A DNA stretch of 64,000 nucleotides. Source: Oscarella lobularis (lineage: Eukaryota; Porifera; Homoscleromorpha; Homosclerophorida; Oscarellidae). Below are positions 36,701 to 55,328 of the stretch, piece by piece (within the stretch, counting starts at the first letter, position 1; each line of letters opens with the position of its first letter). Below the pieces are notes generated by a model, which saw only the letters and a program-made list of their open reading frames with translations, was not told the DNA's origin and did not search any database. The stretch spans positions 3,100,001-3,164,000 of the forward strand of contig NC_089184.1 in the NCBI RefSeq assembly GCF_947507565.1, given 5' to 3'. The position numbers and the translations under genes are program-made.

Positions 36701-39250
36701 CGGAAGAAAGCTCCACTCTTCTTCTGAGTTGGATTGCGGTTTTGAAATCTGATTTGAACGGCGCGGTGTGCAACTACGTTGTACGGTACTCTAAGAAGAA
36801 TATTCCCAATGCCGAATGGTCTATAGAAGATATTAACGCTGGAAATCACGAAACGCTGCTTCAAGGACTAGCGCCGTATACCGAGTATCACGTAGAAATC
36901 GCTGCAGAAACATGTGGTGTCAGTGGGATAGGGCTTTACGCTTCTGGAAGAAACAGAACTAGAGAAGGAGGTTTGTTATTTATTTCTTTGTTTAAATAAT
37001 CATATCTTTTGCCAGTACCTAATGCACCTGACATTTTTTTGGTTGAGCGGAATTTGACGTGGATAAAAGTCAAATGGACAGTCGAGCCTAATGGAATTCT
37101 ATTTCGAGTAGACGCAAAAATATCGTTTGTTCACGATGAAATTTACAATACGTCCGTATACAATACTTCAAAGGTGACAGGCGAAGCGGAATTCTTTGGT
37201 CTGGAACCATATCATCCGTATACCGTAAGTATTCGAGCGTACTCCGGGCGAGGAGCGGGTTTGCCTGGGACTCTACTTGTTTTCACCTGCGGTGAAGGTA
37301 CGCATCGGTTCACATAACAATTGGACTACGTTGTTTAATTAATTAATATCGTTTGTCACAGCTCCTCGATCTGCGGCTCTCAATCTTACGTGCGAACATC
37401 TTGGCGATAATGGAACTGAGATTCGATTGAAATACACGGACATTCCTATGTCTGACTGGCGTGGTGAACGTCAGGGATACCGTGTCAATTTGTTCAAAGG
37501 AAACGAAACCAGCGTTAGTCAAGTTTATAATGATACTACCTTGTATGTCGGAAAATCGGTCGACGAATCTAATATCGTAGAGATTAAAAAATCTACCGTT
37601 GACTTCGACCAGTGGTACACGGTAACTTTGCAAGCTGAAAGTGACTCTAAGTGCAATCGAAAGAACGTCGGCCCGAGCAGCGATCTTTGCTCATTTTTTA
37701 TTCCAAATTTAACTAAAACACTACTTATTTCAAAGCCGACTGAAAGACTATTTATTTCACAGCCGACGTCAGAAACACTTTTTGTTCCAAAGCCGGCTGA
37801 AACAGTACAAGGCACAGGTGAAAACTTAAACAGCGTTATCTTATTCACCTTTCTTACACGTGATCATTTAGCTATGACAATTGTCATTGCTATAGCTTCG
37901 TCAGTAGCAGCGCTGTTAATCATCGTACTTGTGATTGTTATTGTCTTCGTGCAAAAAAGACGTATACAAGCAAAATTGGAAGTCATTCAGCTACAAGAAT
38001 TACCAAACCAACGCCAAACTCACTGGCTCATGAAGTGGCCAACGTACGACGAATTCCAATTCAGCAAGGAACGTCTCAAAATCGAAGACGAACTCGGCGA
38101 AGGTCAATTTGGAAAAGTCTATTTTGCCTGGGCAACGGGAATCCTCAAAGGCGAAGAGAAAACGCGAGTTGCTGTGAAAACAATGAAGCAGGGATCATCG
38201 CAGGAGACGGCTGAAGATTTTCGTAAGGAAATGGAAATCATGATGGACTTCGATCATCCGAACATTGTTCGTCTTCTGGGAATATGCACGCACGACGAAC
38301 CCCTCTATCTCATCACTGAACTCATGAAACACGGCGATTTGAAGGCCTACATTCGAAAGGCACGTCCCATCGAGACGCATCCGCGCTCTCTTCTATCCGT
38401 CGCCCAACTCGTGGACATCGCCGCTCAGGCGGCCGCCGGCGTCGCCTATCTCGCTTCCCGTTTGTTCGTTCATTGCGATATCGCCGCACGAAACTGTCTT
38501 GTCGGCGAAAACGGCGATCAATTGTCAGTGAAAGTTTCCGACTTTGGAATGGCGAGAGATATTTACCAAGAAGAGTACTATCGTCGTAAAGGCGGTACGA
38601 TGCCCATTCGATGGATGGCCCCAGAAGCGATAACCGACGGGAAATACACAGTCGAATCAGACGCCTGGTCACTAGGCGTTCTTCTATGGGAGATATTTGT
38701 CTTTGGATATCAGCCGTATTTTGGTAAGAGCCACGAGCAGGTGATCGACGGAATTCTTCAAGGTAGCTTGAGTTTGGAGTGTCCTTCGCTCTGTCCCAAA
38801 TCCGTTTATCAGTTCATGCGTCGCTGCTGGGAGAGAGATCCGTCTGATAGAATCAAGTCAAGTGACGTGGCGAACGCCTTGCAAGCTATGAGAGATATGG
38901 GCGACATATCTGCGGGTCATTTAGATATGTCGCCGACCGAATCGAAGGTGGTGGAATGCACGCCGATGAGTTCTTTCACTTCTCGTGGCACCGAATTAGA
39001 TCCAATGAATGAAGAAAACGCTTCGTTGCCAGATGTCATTACTATGAATCGCGGCAATCCTTCTTCGCCGAGCGATCAGAAGCGTAATACGCACGCGGAG
39101 GTTTCACAGAAAGAGCGCGAGGAGGTCAACAAAAAGAAGAAGGAGAAGGCACTGTCCTCTCCGAATTTGACAACTTACGTGAATGTCATGGCAAGCACAG
39201 AGGATTTGGATTCTGCAACCAAAACCGGTAAGGATGATCCCAGTGCTTGA
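30799..39250 (+). CDS. FN3-repeat receptor tyrosine kinase with HCD catalytic loop
   Basis: There are twenty exons: 30799-30835, 30913-31053, 31128-31433, 31481-31772, 31822-31928, 31976-32157, 32209-32326, 32382-32528, 32585-33639, 33673-34171, 34218-34526, 34584-34883, 34941-35231, 35283-35561, 35621-35938, 35996-36604, 36662-36970, 37016-37297, 37362-37817 and 37872-39250. Phase closes at every join, giving 2471 residues. In order: signal peptide (about residues 17-32), three FN3 domains, an EGF-like domain (395-443), about eleven further FN3-type modules, a transmembrane helix (about 2014-2040) and a kinase domain (about 2078-2350). The kinase resembles the insulin-receptor/TRK group (DFG, YQEEYY, RWMAPEA). 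The catalytic HRD is HCD (TGC 38474-38476) and the conserved DVW is DAW. The tail has lost most tyrosine motifs of the other copy (YTPM reads CTPM). Ligand unknown. It is probably a cell-surface adhesion or signalling receptor. Confidence 0.88.
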
Positions 39251-41859
39251 AAAATCAGCCGTGCACAGGTGTTTTGTCTGAGCTGACAGCATTACTTGTA
39301 GGTCGAAGGTCATAGGTATAGCACCCATTTTACCGCGCATGCGACAGCAGAAAATCGTTCGGTAAAACACCACATGCTGTCAGGTGTCTTAGAGAGTCGT
39401 CGAATTTTTTTGCGTACTGTATTTGTGTAATTTTTAGATACTAAATAATGATGTAGCTCTATTATATGTCGATTTTCTGTCTATGCGTGATTAAAACGAT
39501 GTCAACATTTGGGCTTTCTTGATATAGTGTTCCTGGATTCCTTAGAGGTAGCAGCGAGTCCGAAAGAAACGTTTTGTTGCTTGATGCAGTTAGTTTCTTC
39601 AATTTTTACAGTTCACTACTGGGGTAAAATTAGATAATACTCCACGTCCGGGCTTTTTTAAAATCCCGTTTGTGCTACAAGCTTCTACGTCTTATTCCGT
39701 CTTTTTAGCCAGTTTGGCAATTGCTATTGCTTAGATTCTGCATTTGAAAGGTCGTCGCTTGTCTCTACAGCAATAGCTGGCCGAGCTATGCCTTCGTTCG
39801 ACTTCTTTCTCGTTCTCGACTTCGAAGCGAAGTGCGCGAGCATCAAGATCGTTCAAATGGTCTACCAGTCATCTAGAGAGATTTGTTGGAGGATGTCGTT
39901 TCCCCCGGTATTCTTCTTAACTAAAGATCTCTACAAAAACGGAAGATTTTTTTCATTTTTTGTCCAGCCGACAGCGAATCCAATTCTCAAGGAATTTTTT
40001 GCACAAAGGTAATCATTAGACTGATAGTCTTTCTTTTGATGCCGAGCAAAGATCGCTCAAAAAAATCCTTATCATTGTCTTTATTTTTCTAACACTTACT
40101 TTGCCACTTCTGTGACATCCCGGGTTTTGTTGCTTTCATGAACGTAATCGAAAAATGATGGCGTCCTTGTTGCCAGTTGTCATTGTTTCGTGTTCCATCT
40201 GCATCAGATGATAATGAGTGCACAGGAGGCGATCGTGCGTTCGTTGTAATTGTGCCGTCGTCACGTCCCGCTCTCTTTGACGAGTATATTCAACTTCAAA
40301 ATGACGTAGTCAGCGACATATAATTGACGAGTAATCACTGTTATTTGATACTAATGAACTTCTACCTACACACGGACACTCCTCCAATGTCCGTGTCAAT
40401 GACGACAATATCTTCTCCACTGGACTGATCGTTCTTTCAAATCTGCGACAGAACTTACCTGTGTTGCTATAGGAAGCAGTGATTTGGTTAGCCAATGTAG
40501 CGGCACATTGAATAGCCCGGCATGTCACTGCTCAACTAACTAGATCATTCGCATTGTAATTCATTTAAAATCTACTTCACAAATTATATATAATTAGCAC
40601 AATCTTACGCGCTAATATGCGAGTTCAGCCAAAAAGTCGCAGCATTCAGTTTAACTTAAACAAGACAAGGGGGAAAATTTTCAATTTCATTTTTTAGAGC
40701 TGGCGGTATATTTTAACTTAACGAATAAGATTTTCAATTCAATGTTGTCCGCTTTCACAGAAACTTTAAATAGCTAGCAGAAAAGTGTGATGTTGTATCA
40801 ACTAGAAAAAGGTTTTATTTAGTGATTATTTGACAAGGTCCATGTTTTTGAAGCCAGTCAGATGCCGTAGGTCGTTAGGAGCGCATTTAACTGACGCAAA
40901 AAGTAATTCGCCCGGCGCGTAGACACATACTCAAATTGCGCTCAATTGATTTATTTCAAATACGCACAGCGATTTTTACATTATGTTCATGCCAAAATCA
41001 TATCTAACGTCGGCACCATCCTTTCTTTTATTCTTATTTGCTGTGTGTCTTTCCGAGCGTTCTGCACGTCTTCGCCAACAAACTTTCTTTGACTGTTTCG
41101 TCGCACGTTCAATCTTCATCCCCATCTGAAAATCAAACTCCTATTAGTCACTGTAAAATGATTACTGTACGTACCTTTTCTGAATGCGTTCGTATTAGCG
41201 TTACCCGAGCTACACCGCGGGGAGGTTCGAACGCTACGTAGCTCATGGCAGCCACCGCAAAGCGATGACCACCGGTTCCAAAAAGTTTCGGGAGAGTATA
41301 TTGACCTCATCGGCCCCCTCAATAAGTATCCGCCTGGATGGGTAGTCGGCCCCTAATACCGAATCCCCCGGCGCGACGATACCTGACCACATTGGTAAGC
41401 ATATAGCTAAGAACCAGGGCTTCTGAAGAGGAGAGCGGCTGACCACCGTTTGTAGGAGTCGACAGGAAAGGACGTGCAATGCCTGAATCGAAGTCTCCTG
41501 AGCCAGATCATCCGCAATCTAATCGCGCCAATTGGTGAGATAAGTGCCGGCAACCAGACCGCTTGCGACACTCCCTCCGAGCCGTACCCACTCTGCCTAA
41601 CGCAGGTCGTGCTCGTTTGGCAACAATAAGACTTATAAGCGATCTTTCTGCTCAGTGCGTGAACCGAGGCCGAAGCCCCCCATTGCCCTGCTTACAGGCT
41701 CCGGCACGGGATTAATCCTGGGCCACGCTGATCCAACGATCCTGACTGCCCTTTTGCCAATCTCCCGAGCCAGTCCGTCAAGGATAAGACGCAGATTGCT
41801 CCGCGCCGCACCCACCCTAGGCCTCAACTGAAGAGAAATCGGTGTGCGCGTTCCTTTTG
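39251..41859. other. 3' flank of the intact receptor and GC-rich conserved block
   Basis: No gene seen beyond the exonuclease fragment. The block at about 41110-41830 is the uninterrupted version of the sequence split by the transposon in unit 1. It is more GC-rich and better conserved than its surroundings. Its minus-strand frames are broken by stops and match nothing I recognise. It could be an old mobile element or a structural RNA gene. Confidence 0.5.
39788..40009 (+). pseudogene. ERI-like exonuclease fragment, copy 2
   Basis: This is the counterpart of 21854-22090. The first motif reads DFEAKC instead of DFEATC, and the second exon hits a TAA shortly after the GILLN segment. It is more decayed than copy 1. 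Confidence 0.55.
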
Positions 41860-41935
41860 AACAGCGTAGCCCCACCCATTACTCTCATTGGTCCGTGAAG
41901 GTCACGTGCGTTCACCTAGCGCTCTCATTGGTTTT
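41860..41935 (+). promoter_or_regulatory. CCAAT-box promoter, unit 2
   Basis: ATTGG at 41887-41891 and 41927-41931 with CACGTG at 41903-41908 between them. The arrangement and 40-bp spacing are the same as in unit 1. Confidence 0.5.
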
Positions 41936-42060
41936 TCTGAATAGGTGCGAAAATATAAACCGGTTCCAATACCGGTTTGACTGCATGTTGCGTCATGATT
42001 TTAGTCAGCATTTCTATTTCTGGCAATGAATGACGTAAGCTTTCTCGCCTCGAGTTCAAG

Positions 42061-42219
42061 ATGGTGGACGATGCCTCGTGTTCGTCGTTTCTTTTCCACA
42101 CAGATTCTTGTCTTACGTTTAGGTTAGACTATCGTAGATCGGCTTTCGCGGTCTTGTCCACGAACGGGACATCAGGAACCGAACACGTGATCTCGAAGAA
42201 GCAACGAAGAGTGGCGTAG
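42061..42219 (+). CDS. Small ORF kept in both duplication units, copy 2
   Basis: A 52-residue frame in the same position as 29065-29223, with identical start, stop and length. The differences include Arg to Cys, Ala to Thr, Ser to Thr and Ile to Thr. No family was recognised. Coding status is uncertain. Confidence 0.3.
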   Translation: MVDDASCSSFLFHTDSCLTFRLDYRRSAFAVLSTNGTSGTEHVISKKQRRVA

Positions 42220-42979
42220 AAGACGAAAACGAGCGATTTCGGCGACGACGACGGCTTGGAAGCTAAGGAAGAATGCAAGAGACGGCGTTCGGTAAGCGTC
42301 TAAGCGATCGGGAGCCCGTTTGTCGCGATAGAAATGGCAATCTCTCCACGCGGCCTTCGCCGATCACTTTTGCCTCGTTTTTTTTGCAGCGATCTGCAAC
42401 TCCGAAGCACGATGCGATCAAGAGCTCACGCTGAAGTACGAAAAAACGGCGCAAAAATACGAACAGGTACGCTTTGGGTCCCCGAAACAATTATGGTTCT
42501 TTTCTTCGCGAATTTCGACTCGCACGAGCCATTTGGCCACGCGTGGCTGTTTTGCTAGCGAATTAGAATCGATCTAACGCGTTTAGCAGGTTGGAAATCC
42601 GCGAGGTGAAGATTTTAGAATCTCTGAATTTTTTGTCATTTAGTTCATTTCTCCGATTCTACATGTTTTATTATGAAACAATGGGATTCAGTTGCCTGTG
42701 TGATCTCGCAGTACGAAATTGACTCTACGTTTTATATGTAATATTGAATTTTTTTGTAGATGTTATGTACTTTATGGATCATTTCCTTCATCCAAAATCT
42801 CTTTACGTCAAGGTAGCGAAGACCATATAGATTGTTATTTGAATCTGATTTTACTTTGTCTTCAGTTCTTTTCTCTCCTCATATCAATCAGAGAGCGAAG
42901 ATGCAGCCGAAGACATCACCACCCTAGGGACTTTATGAAACGGATGAATTTGGGTGAATGCAACGTCGGTAAGCGTACA

Positions 42980-43807
42980 AGATTTTTAGGGCTATGCACG
43001 CTGATAGAGTCATGTTCTCAACACAAGATCCTTAGGTATATGCATGATGATAGAGTCACGTTCTCAACACAAGATCTTTATGATAGAGCCACGTTCTCAA
43101 CACAAGATCCTTAGGGATATGCATGATGATAGAGCCACGTTCTCAACACAAAATCCTTAGGTGTATGCATTATGATAGAGTCACGTTCTCAACAAAAGAT
43201 CCTTAGGGCTATGCATGATGATAGAGCCACGTTCTCAGCACAGGATTCTTAGGGAAATGCACGATGATAGAGCCACGTTCTCAACGCAAGATTCTTAGGG
43301 CTATGCAGGCTGATAGAGTCACGTTCTCAGCACAAGATCTTTAGGTATTTGCATGATGATAGAGTCACGTTCTCAGCACAAGATCCTTAAGGATATGCAT
43401 GATGATAGAGCCACGTTCTCAGCACAGGATTCTTAGGGAAATGCACGATGATAGAGCCACGTTCTCAGCACAGGATTCTTAGGGAAATGCACGATGATAG
43501 GGCCACCTTTTCAACGCAAGATTCTTAGGGCTATGCAGGCTGATAGAGTCACGTTCTCAACACAAGATCCCTAGGTATATGCATGATGATAGAGTCACGT
43601 TCTCAATACAAGATCTTTAGGGATATGCATGATGATAGAGCCACGTTCTCAGCACGGGATTCTTAGGAAAATGCACGATGATAGAGCCACATTCTCAACG
43701 CAAGATTCTTAGGGCTATGCACGCTGATAGAGTCACGTTCTCAACACAAGATCCTTAGGTATATGCATGATGAAAAAGTCACGTTCTCAACACAGGTTTC
43801 TTAGGTA
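42980..43807. repeat. 47-bp minisatellite
   Basis: About 17 tandem copies of a unit of roughly 47 bp. The core is ATGATAGAGTCACGTTCTCA followed by ACACAAGATCCTTAGG and a short ATATGCATG link. Units alternate AGAGTC with AGAGCC and ACAAGATCC with GCAAGATTC, which suggests higher-order variants. One unit near 43075 is shortened. The tract starts right where similarity between the duplication units ends. Confidence 0.92.
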
Positions 43808-45154
43808 CACGTTCTGGCGACTTTTGATTTGAGTATACTTAGGATATACTGAAGACTTTTTGGATTGTGATATTTTTCTCTAAGGTTGTCCGACCCACAT
43901 GTTTAATTCTCCGTGTGGCATTCCGACTTTCAAGCAAGCCCTATCGAGCATCATGGTAAAACGATCTATTAATCGATATTACGTTTTTATTTCTTTTGGA
44001 TGCTGCCTTTGCTACCACCTACCAAAGGTATTATTTTCTTAAAATTTATAGATCTCGGTACTTTTTTATCTATATTGTTCAAGGAACCGCTGATTGCACT
44101 TCTCAATGGGGCGCGACGCCGCAACGACGTCACCGTTTCTAGTTGCTTCTCGATGTCCGTTGCCTTTTACGTCGTCATCTCAGCTGTCAAAAGGAGGTGC
44201 CTGCTTCAATGGGGAATGCTTCAATTACAGGTGAGAGACTAAGTAGGAGAACGCCTATCTTCCTTATCTATTTATTCATTTTTTAGGAAGAGTGGAGTGG
44301 ATGAAATTAGGGAGGCGCTATTCGTTTTTGTAGTTACCTTAGTTCGTTTGTTTCTTCATTCGTTTTTTTGCATGCATTGTTGCTTTTTTATTCCACGACC
44401 TGATAACTCTTTTTTTTACATCATAAAAGTGTAATGGTGTTACTTGAATAAAAGTAGTGTGTAGGGCACGCACGTCAACTCATAGCGCGAATGATGAAAA
44501 CGAAATTTTTATTTCATATACCCGGAAGTAACCCGGAAGTAGCTAAAAAATTACAACCTGTTCCCATCTTTTTCCACAAGAAGGGGATTTTAACCCTAGC
44601 CCCCTGAGGAGGAACAGTTACCGTCTGTTCCTACAGGTGCCTTCATTGCTTATCCCAAGGCAGAGGGAATGTGCCTGCTGCCATTGATAAAATCTATAGG
44701 CAAGCAAGCATTTATTGCTTTAGGCGTCATTCTTCAAGAGAGACTACAAATACAGATAGTAGCCTCGTCCAGAGATACACGCCTAGTGAGTGGGCAGTTT
44801 TCCAGCTCGGGGCCGCACAACCGCTTCAGCAGTTGATATAGGCCTACCCAGGAGATGGGACAGTTTAGACGCTATGGCCTCGTTGTCCAGGAGGCATACA
44901 AGCAGTTTAGGAGACTGCATCTATGAAATAAAGATGCAAATCTCCGCAGTCCGGCAGATGGACCGACCCGTCATGCTGAGGACGTTGGGACAGCGGTCTA
45001 CCTCTTCGTCACTTCAATAACTGCAAAAAAATGAAAAATGATTAATATTAGCTCAAATGAATTGGCATAGAATAATTCAATACCATGACGTTAAAAAGGG
45101 CAGAAAAGTCCCACTGTTGATTCATAAATAAAACCGCGAGCTATATCTAGCTTA

Positions 45155-45162
45155 TGGTTATC

Positions 45163-45193
<31 letters not shown>

Positions 45194-45212
45194 CTAGCCT
45201 ATCTATTTGCAC
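45155..45212. repeat. TATC microsatellite
   Basis: Tandem TATC/CTAT tetranucleotides with two interruptions. Likely polymorphic. Confidence 0.9.
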
Positions 45213-45885
45213 AGATAAGTGAAAAATTCAGATACTGTATAAAAAGGTCTCTTGCAATATTTAGCAATTCTTTCAAAGTTCTCCTATAAAGACTTACATG
45301 TTTCCATTCACGCTTCAGCCAATTCCTGCTCTCTGAGCTCCTGCTTCTGCTGCTCGCGTTTCAGTTTTCCAATTCGCTGGAGTTCATGTACTTCCACCGT
45401 TTTGAGCTCTAATACGAAACAAAAAGGTCGGAGACAATGCAGGCAAGTTGATTCGGGTCTGGCGCGCTACGACCTTCTCATTAGAACGCTAGAAGTCGCG
45501 AGATCTTTGGCATTAGCGCTTCCAGACCTCAGCACACGGCGAAGGGGGCCTGTCGAGTCCATTCACGCGCTTTCCTACCTCCACTCTTCATTTCTAATGA
45601 GCAGAACAGGACTTTCACGCAGAAAGGACGCTCATTTCTCGCGTCTTTCGACAGTTGGATGAAGAAAGCGACTCACGTGACGATTCAGTACAACCCCGGA
45701 CTGATTTGTTGTCTTATTCCTTCCGCGTGAGAGAAAACAAACGCTGCATGGGATTACCGCGAGTCTCTGCGTTGTTCTAGCGCAAAGGGCCACGCACGCT
45801 CCCATGCACCAAACCGGGTATACGGGGAAGAATCGCGGAAGACGCGCGCGCTTATAGACGAGTCCTAAGCTAACCGATCATGCAA

Positions 45886-45915
45886 CTCCTGTCTCCATAA
45901 CATGGAGATCAGGAG
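45886..45915. repeat. Short hairpin
   Basis: CTCCTGTCTCCAT and ATGGAGATCAGGAG are inverted around a 3-base loop with a single bulged base, followed by an A-rich run. No known role. Confidence 0.7.
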
Positions 45916-48114
45916 AAAAAAGAATGCAACTATTTATCATGCACAATTTATCATGCACACTATAAAAACATGCACGAAAAAATATTCTTTTGCAGCTATC
46001 TTCCGTTCTTGATTCACCTACAATATTGTGTCAGTGAAAAGACGTGATACCCTGACAGAAAACGCTTAGCTTTCCACATTGATACTCCAGCAGCTGAATT
46101 CAAATTCTCGTACTCTAAAAAAGAAAACGAAATTATTAATCAGAAAATTTCTTAAAAAACTAGACTAAAAATTATTATTTATTACACCTAATAATAACTA
46201 AACCTGTAAAGAAAATAAAAACCTGCAAAAAAATAAACCTGTGATAAAAGCCTGTAAATAAAAACCTGTGAAAAAAAGAAACCTGTGAAAAAATAAAAAC
46301 CTGTGGAAGAAACAAAAACCCGCAAATAAAAAAACCTACTATACTACCCTAAAAAAAGGAAAGCAGGAACTTGATAACAACCTAGATTACCTTAAAATCC
46401 ATTGACCTAAAATAAGCCTATATACTAATCAACCTAGATTACCTGAAAATCCACTGAATAATGGTCTAAAGCACGTGGCGGCTGCTGGCTAAGCACGTGA
46501 AGAGGAAAGGAGCTATAAGCCTACTACTCAAACCATCCTACCCTACTAGCAGCCACCAACTAAACCTTAGTGCATAGGGAGAGGACCCGTGCAAACTAAC
46601 GTAGTGATGCAAACGAAGCACGTGAGGGAGGAAGTGCCGTTACTGCATTATACCGAATTGTTGTCCCGCTACACTCTCCGCAACGTACACAATTGGGCTT
46701 CGTGCACTGCAACGACCACCAGCCCTCACTCGCGGACCCCAACCCGCCCTCGATTAGACTTTTGGAAATCAGACCTAATTGTTAGACTGTCGGAAATTTT
46801 CTATGCCCGCGAGCGTGGGCAGTGGCATCGCAGGCATTCGGCGCCGTGTACGTCACAGAGAGCCCCGCCCCCTAAGTGCACGCCTACACCAAGTGGGGCC
46901 CCAATGGGTGACCTGATTGTCGCGCTGACACGAGGCATTCATCTGCTTTTCCTCTTCGCTCTTTCGTCGCGAAACTAAAGGAAAAGAAGAAGGGAATGAA
47001 ATGAAACGAACTGCGAGTGCACGTGATGAGGGATCGACGAATGGCGAAAGGATTACGCGAGCGTCGTCACGTCCGCGATCCGTGTCACGACGCCGCTCGT
47101 AGCGAAAAAGTCGCTGGAGAGCAGAAACATCCACGCGCGCACTCTACGTCGTTCTCCGCGTGGAGACAGGACACAGGCATTGGCGCAGCGCGCCGCGCGG
47201 ACGAAAAATGAACGGGAAATGTGCGCTTACCTATTCGCGAGTTTCAATCTGCGCTGCTTGAGCTGCAAAGAGGCGAAGAAGTCGGTGCGATGAGAGTGCA
47301 TCGAGCTGAGTCTTCTGCGAGTGTGGATTCAGACGAAGCCGGAATTCTACTACGGGACTCGACTAGTCGTCGTCACGTGATGAACTTGAATGGCTTTTTC
47401 TTACGCGAGAAAAGATTGGTCGTCGATGCAACTGACGTAGGAAGTTTACCGCATAAGAGATATTGCGTCCAGCTAGTTGTTAGAGAATCGGGGCTCCATT
47501 GGGGAAAGACCGTCGTTTAGAGGCATCACTTCATTCAATTAGCTCTGACGGTACGCAGGTGAGTACAAACGATGACTAAGAAGCAGTATGACTAGTAAGA
47601 GCGAGACAGAACTCTTTGGGGAGGTACGTCGTAGTAGAAATCGACGTTCTGCCTTTCGCGATATCTTCGCTCCCAAGAAAGACGCTCCTTAGCTCAGTTT
47701 GCAAAGCAGTGTACTACTGAAACAAAACCTGCAGTAGCGCCCAAGCATCGATTTGAGCCTAGAATCTGTCAAATAGAAGAGGACGTTCGTATCTACCCAC
47801 GTGTCCTACCTCGTGGAATGTCATAAAAAAAACGTCAGAAAGGACATCACTTTAACAAGAAATACTCACACTCTATTGTTTCACCTAGAGGCTTTTTGAT
47901 TGCTATGTCTTTTTTTTGGCCACGCGCACAATGTTCGTAAGACTCGCTCTTGCACATCACCTATCCCTCTTTGCGAGGCCTCATATTGGCCAGCGGATGT
48001 GGCTAGAAGCCAAACTTAGAACCATTCCTAAGACTTCTTGCAGACTGACGATTACCTTGCTAATTGAACCGGACGTGACTGTAACAAAGGCAGCCTTCTA
48101 TTCTACTACTACAG

Positions 48115-54493
<6,379 letters not shown>

Positions 54494-55328
54494 GTCACGA
54501 GTCATCCAAATGCTGAAGAAAAAACTCTATTATTAATTAATTGATTAACTATTCGCTAGTTGCAGAAATACCGCAGAGAGTTGCCCATTTTAGCTCAATG
54601 AATCGCATACCATCTACAAAGAAAGCCTGTGTTAAGACTAGCAGAAAAGGTAAACGTCTTGTTTTGATGCTCAGCTCGATCTCAAGGCCCCCGCTTCGAT
54701 CGCACCACAGCATGTCTAAAATTCACCTGTATGCCTTTGAGATAGACGCCTCTAAACCAGCGATTAGTGTCGTTGAAGGACAGAAAAAGCAGATTGCATG
54801 TCGGGGACGCGCGCGCTAGTCTCTATGTCATTCCCGCCTGCCCGGCCTTATTCCCGCATCCAATGCCTTGTCAGCGGCGTGCTTAGCGAGAGAGTCGCAG
54901 TAGCGTAAAATCTGGTCTCTTAACTTTCTCTCAGCACGCCCTTACGCGAAGAAAAACGCTCTCGTAGGCGTGGTCAATTCCTGCTTCCATATTTTATTGA
55001 TTCACGCTTGAATTTTAGTCTGACAGTACGCTTACTATATCATAGAATGTGACTAATAGCTTGGTTGCTACTTCACCAGTGCCGTGGGGGATACAGAGAA
55101 ACATTTAGAAAAGCAAATATCATTAATTTAATTTTGGTAACACTTGTGCAAACAGTGATCACGCTGCACCCTCATCTTGAAAAATACATTACTTTGCACA
55201 TATGAGCAGCAGAATTTCAGCAACAACTGCAACCACAGCAGGTACGTAGTCTCTATATAAGAGTCGGTCCATGAATGATCAGTTTGCCATATCCCTTCCA
55301 CGACAAATCGACAAGAGAATCGTCATGC
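54494..55328. other. Intergenic region
   Basis: Contains the possible alternative last exon of the receptor (54566-54593). Otherwise I see no gene, RNA or repeat. Confidence 0.6.

Larger units (their letters stand above)
30536..42910. repeat. Tandem segmental duplication, unit 2
   Basis: This is the second copy of the unit at about 17590-29920. It retains the complete receptor ectodomain and the empty transposon site (near 41586). Similarity is highest in the kinase exon, the GC-rich block and the CCAAT-box promoter region. It ends where the 47-bp minisatellite begins. Confidence 0.85.
43808..48114. other. Largely non-coding region
   Basis: No gene could be supported. It holds two ETS-like CCGGAAGT sites at about 44522-44540, a TATC microsatellite, a short hairpin, and an A-rich tract with repeated AACCTGTGAAAAAA-like units at about 46200-46350. 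A few exon-like pieces on either strand are listed among the rejected items. The last few hundred bases probably include the promoter of the receptor at 48115. Confidence 0.6.

Noticed and set aside
43870-44300. Cysteine-bearing frame (GGACFNGECFNYR) before a GTGAG donor, recalling disintegrin or ADAM-type cysteine-rich segments.
   Set aside because: The same frame meets stops upstream and the next exon shows no continuation.
46589-46978. 129-codon plus-strand frame.
   Set aside because: No recognisable motif, no splice support and composition like the surrounding non-coding sequence.
45308-47301. Possible small minus-strand gene: a start-like exon at 47231-47301 (MHSHRTDFFASLQLKQ) and a charged frame ending near 45308.
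   Set aside because: The first piece has a good donor, but the second is interrupted by a stop in the frame needed and no phase-compatible middle exon was found.
47688-47765. tRNA-like text (TTAGCTCAGTTTGCAAAGC, then GATTTGAGCC).
   Set aside because: Only the D-arm is suggestive. The acceptor, anticodon and T stems do not pair.
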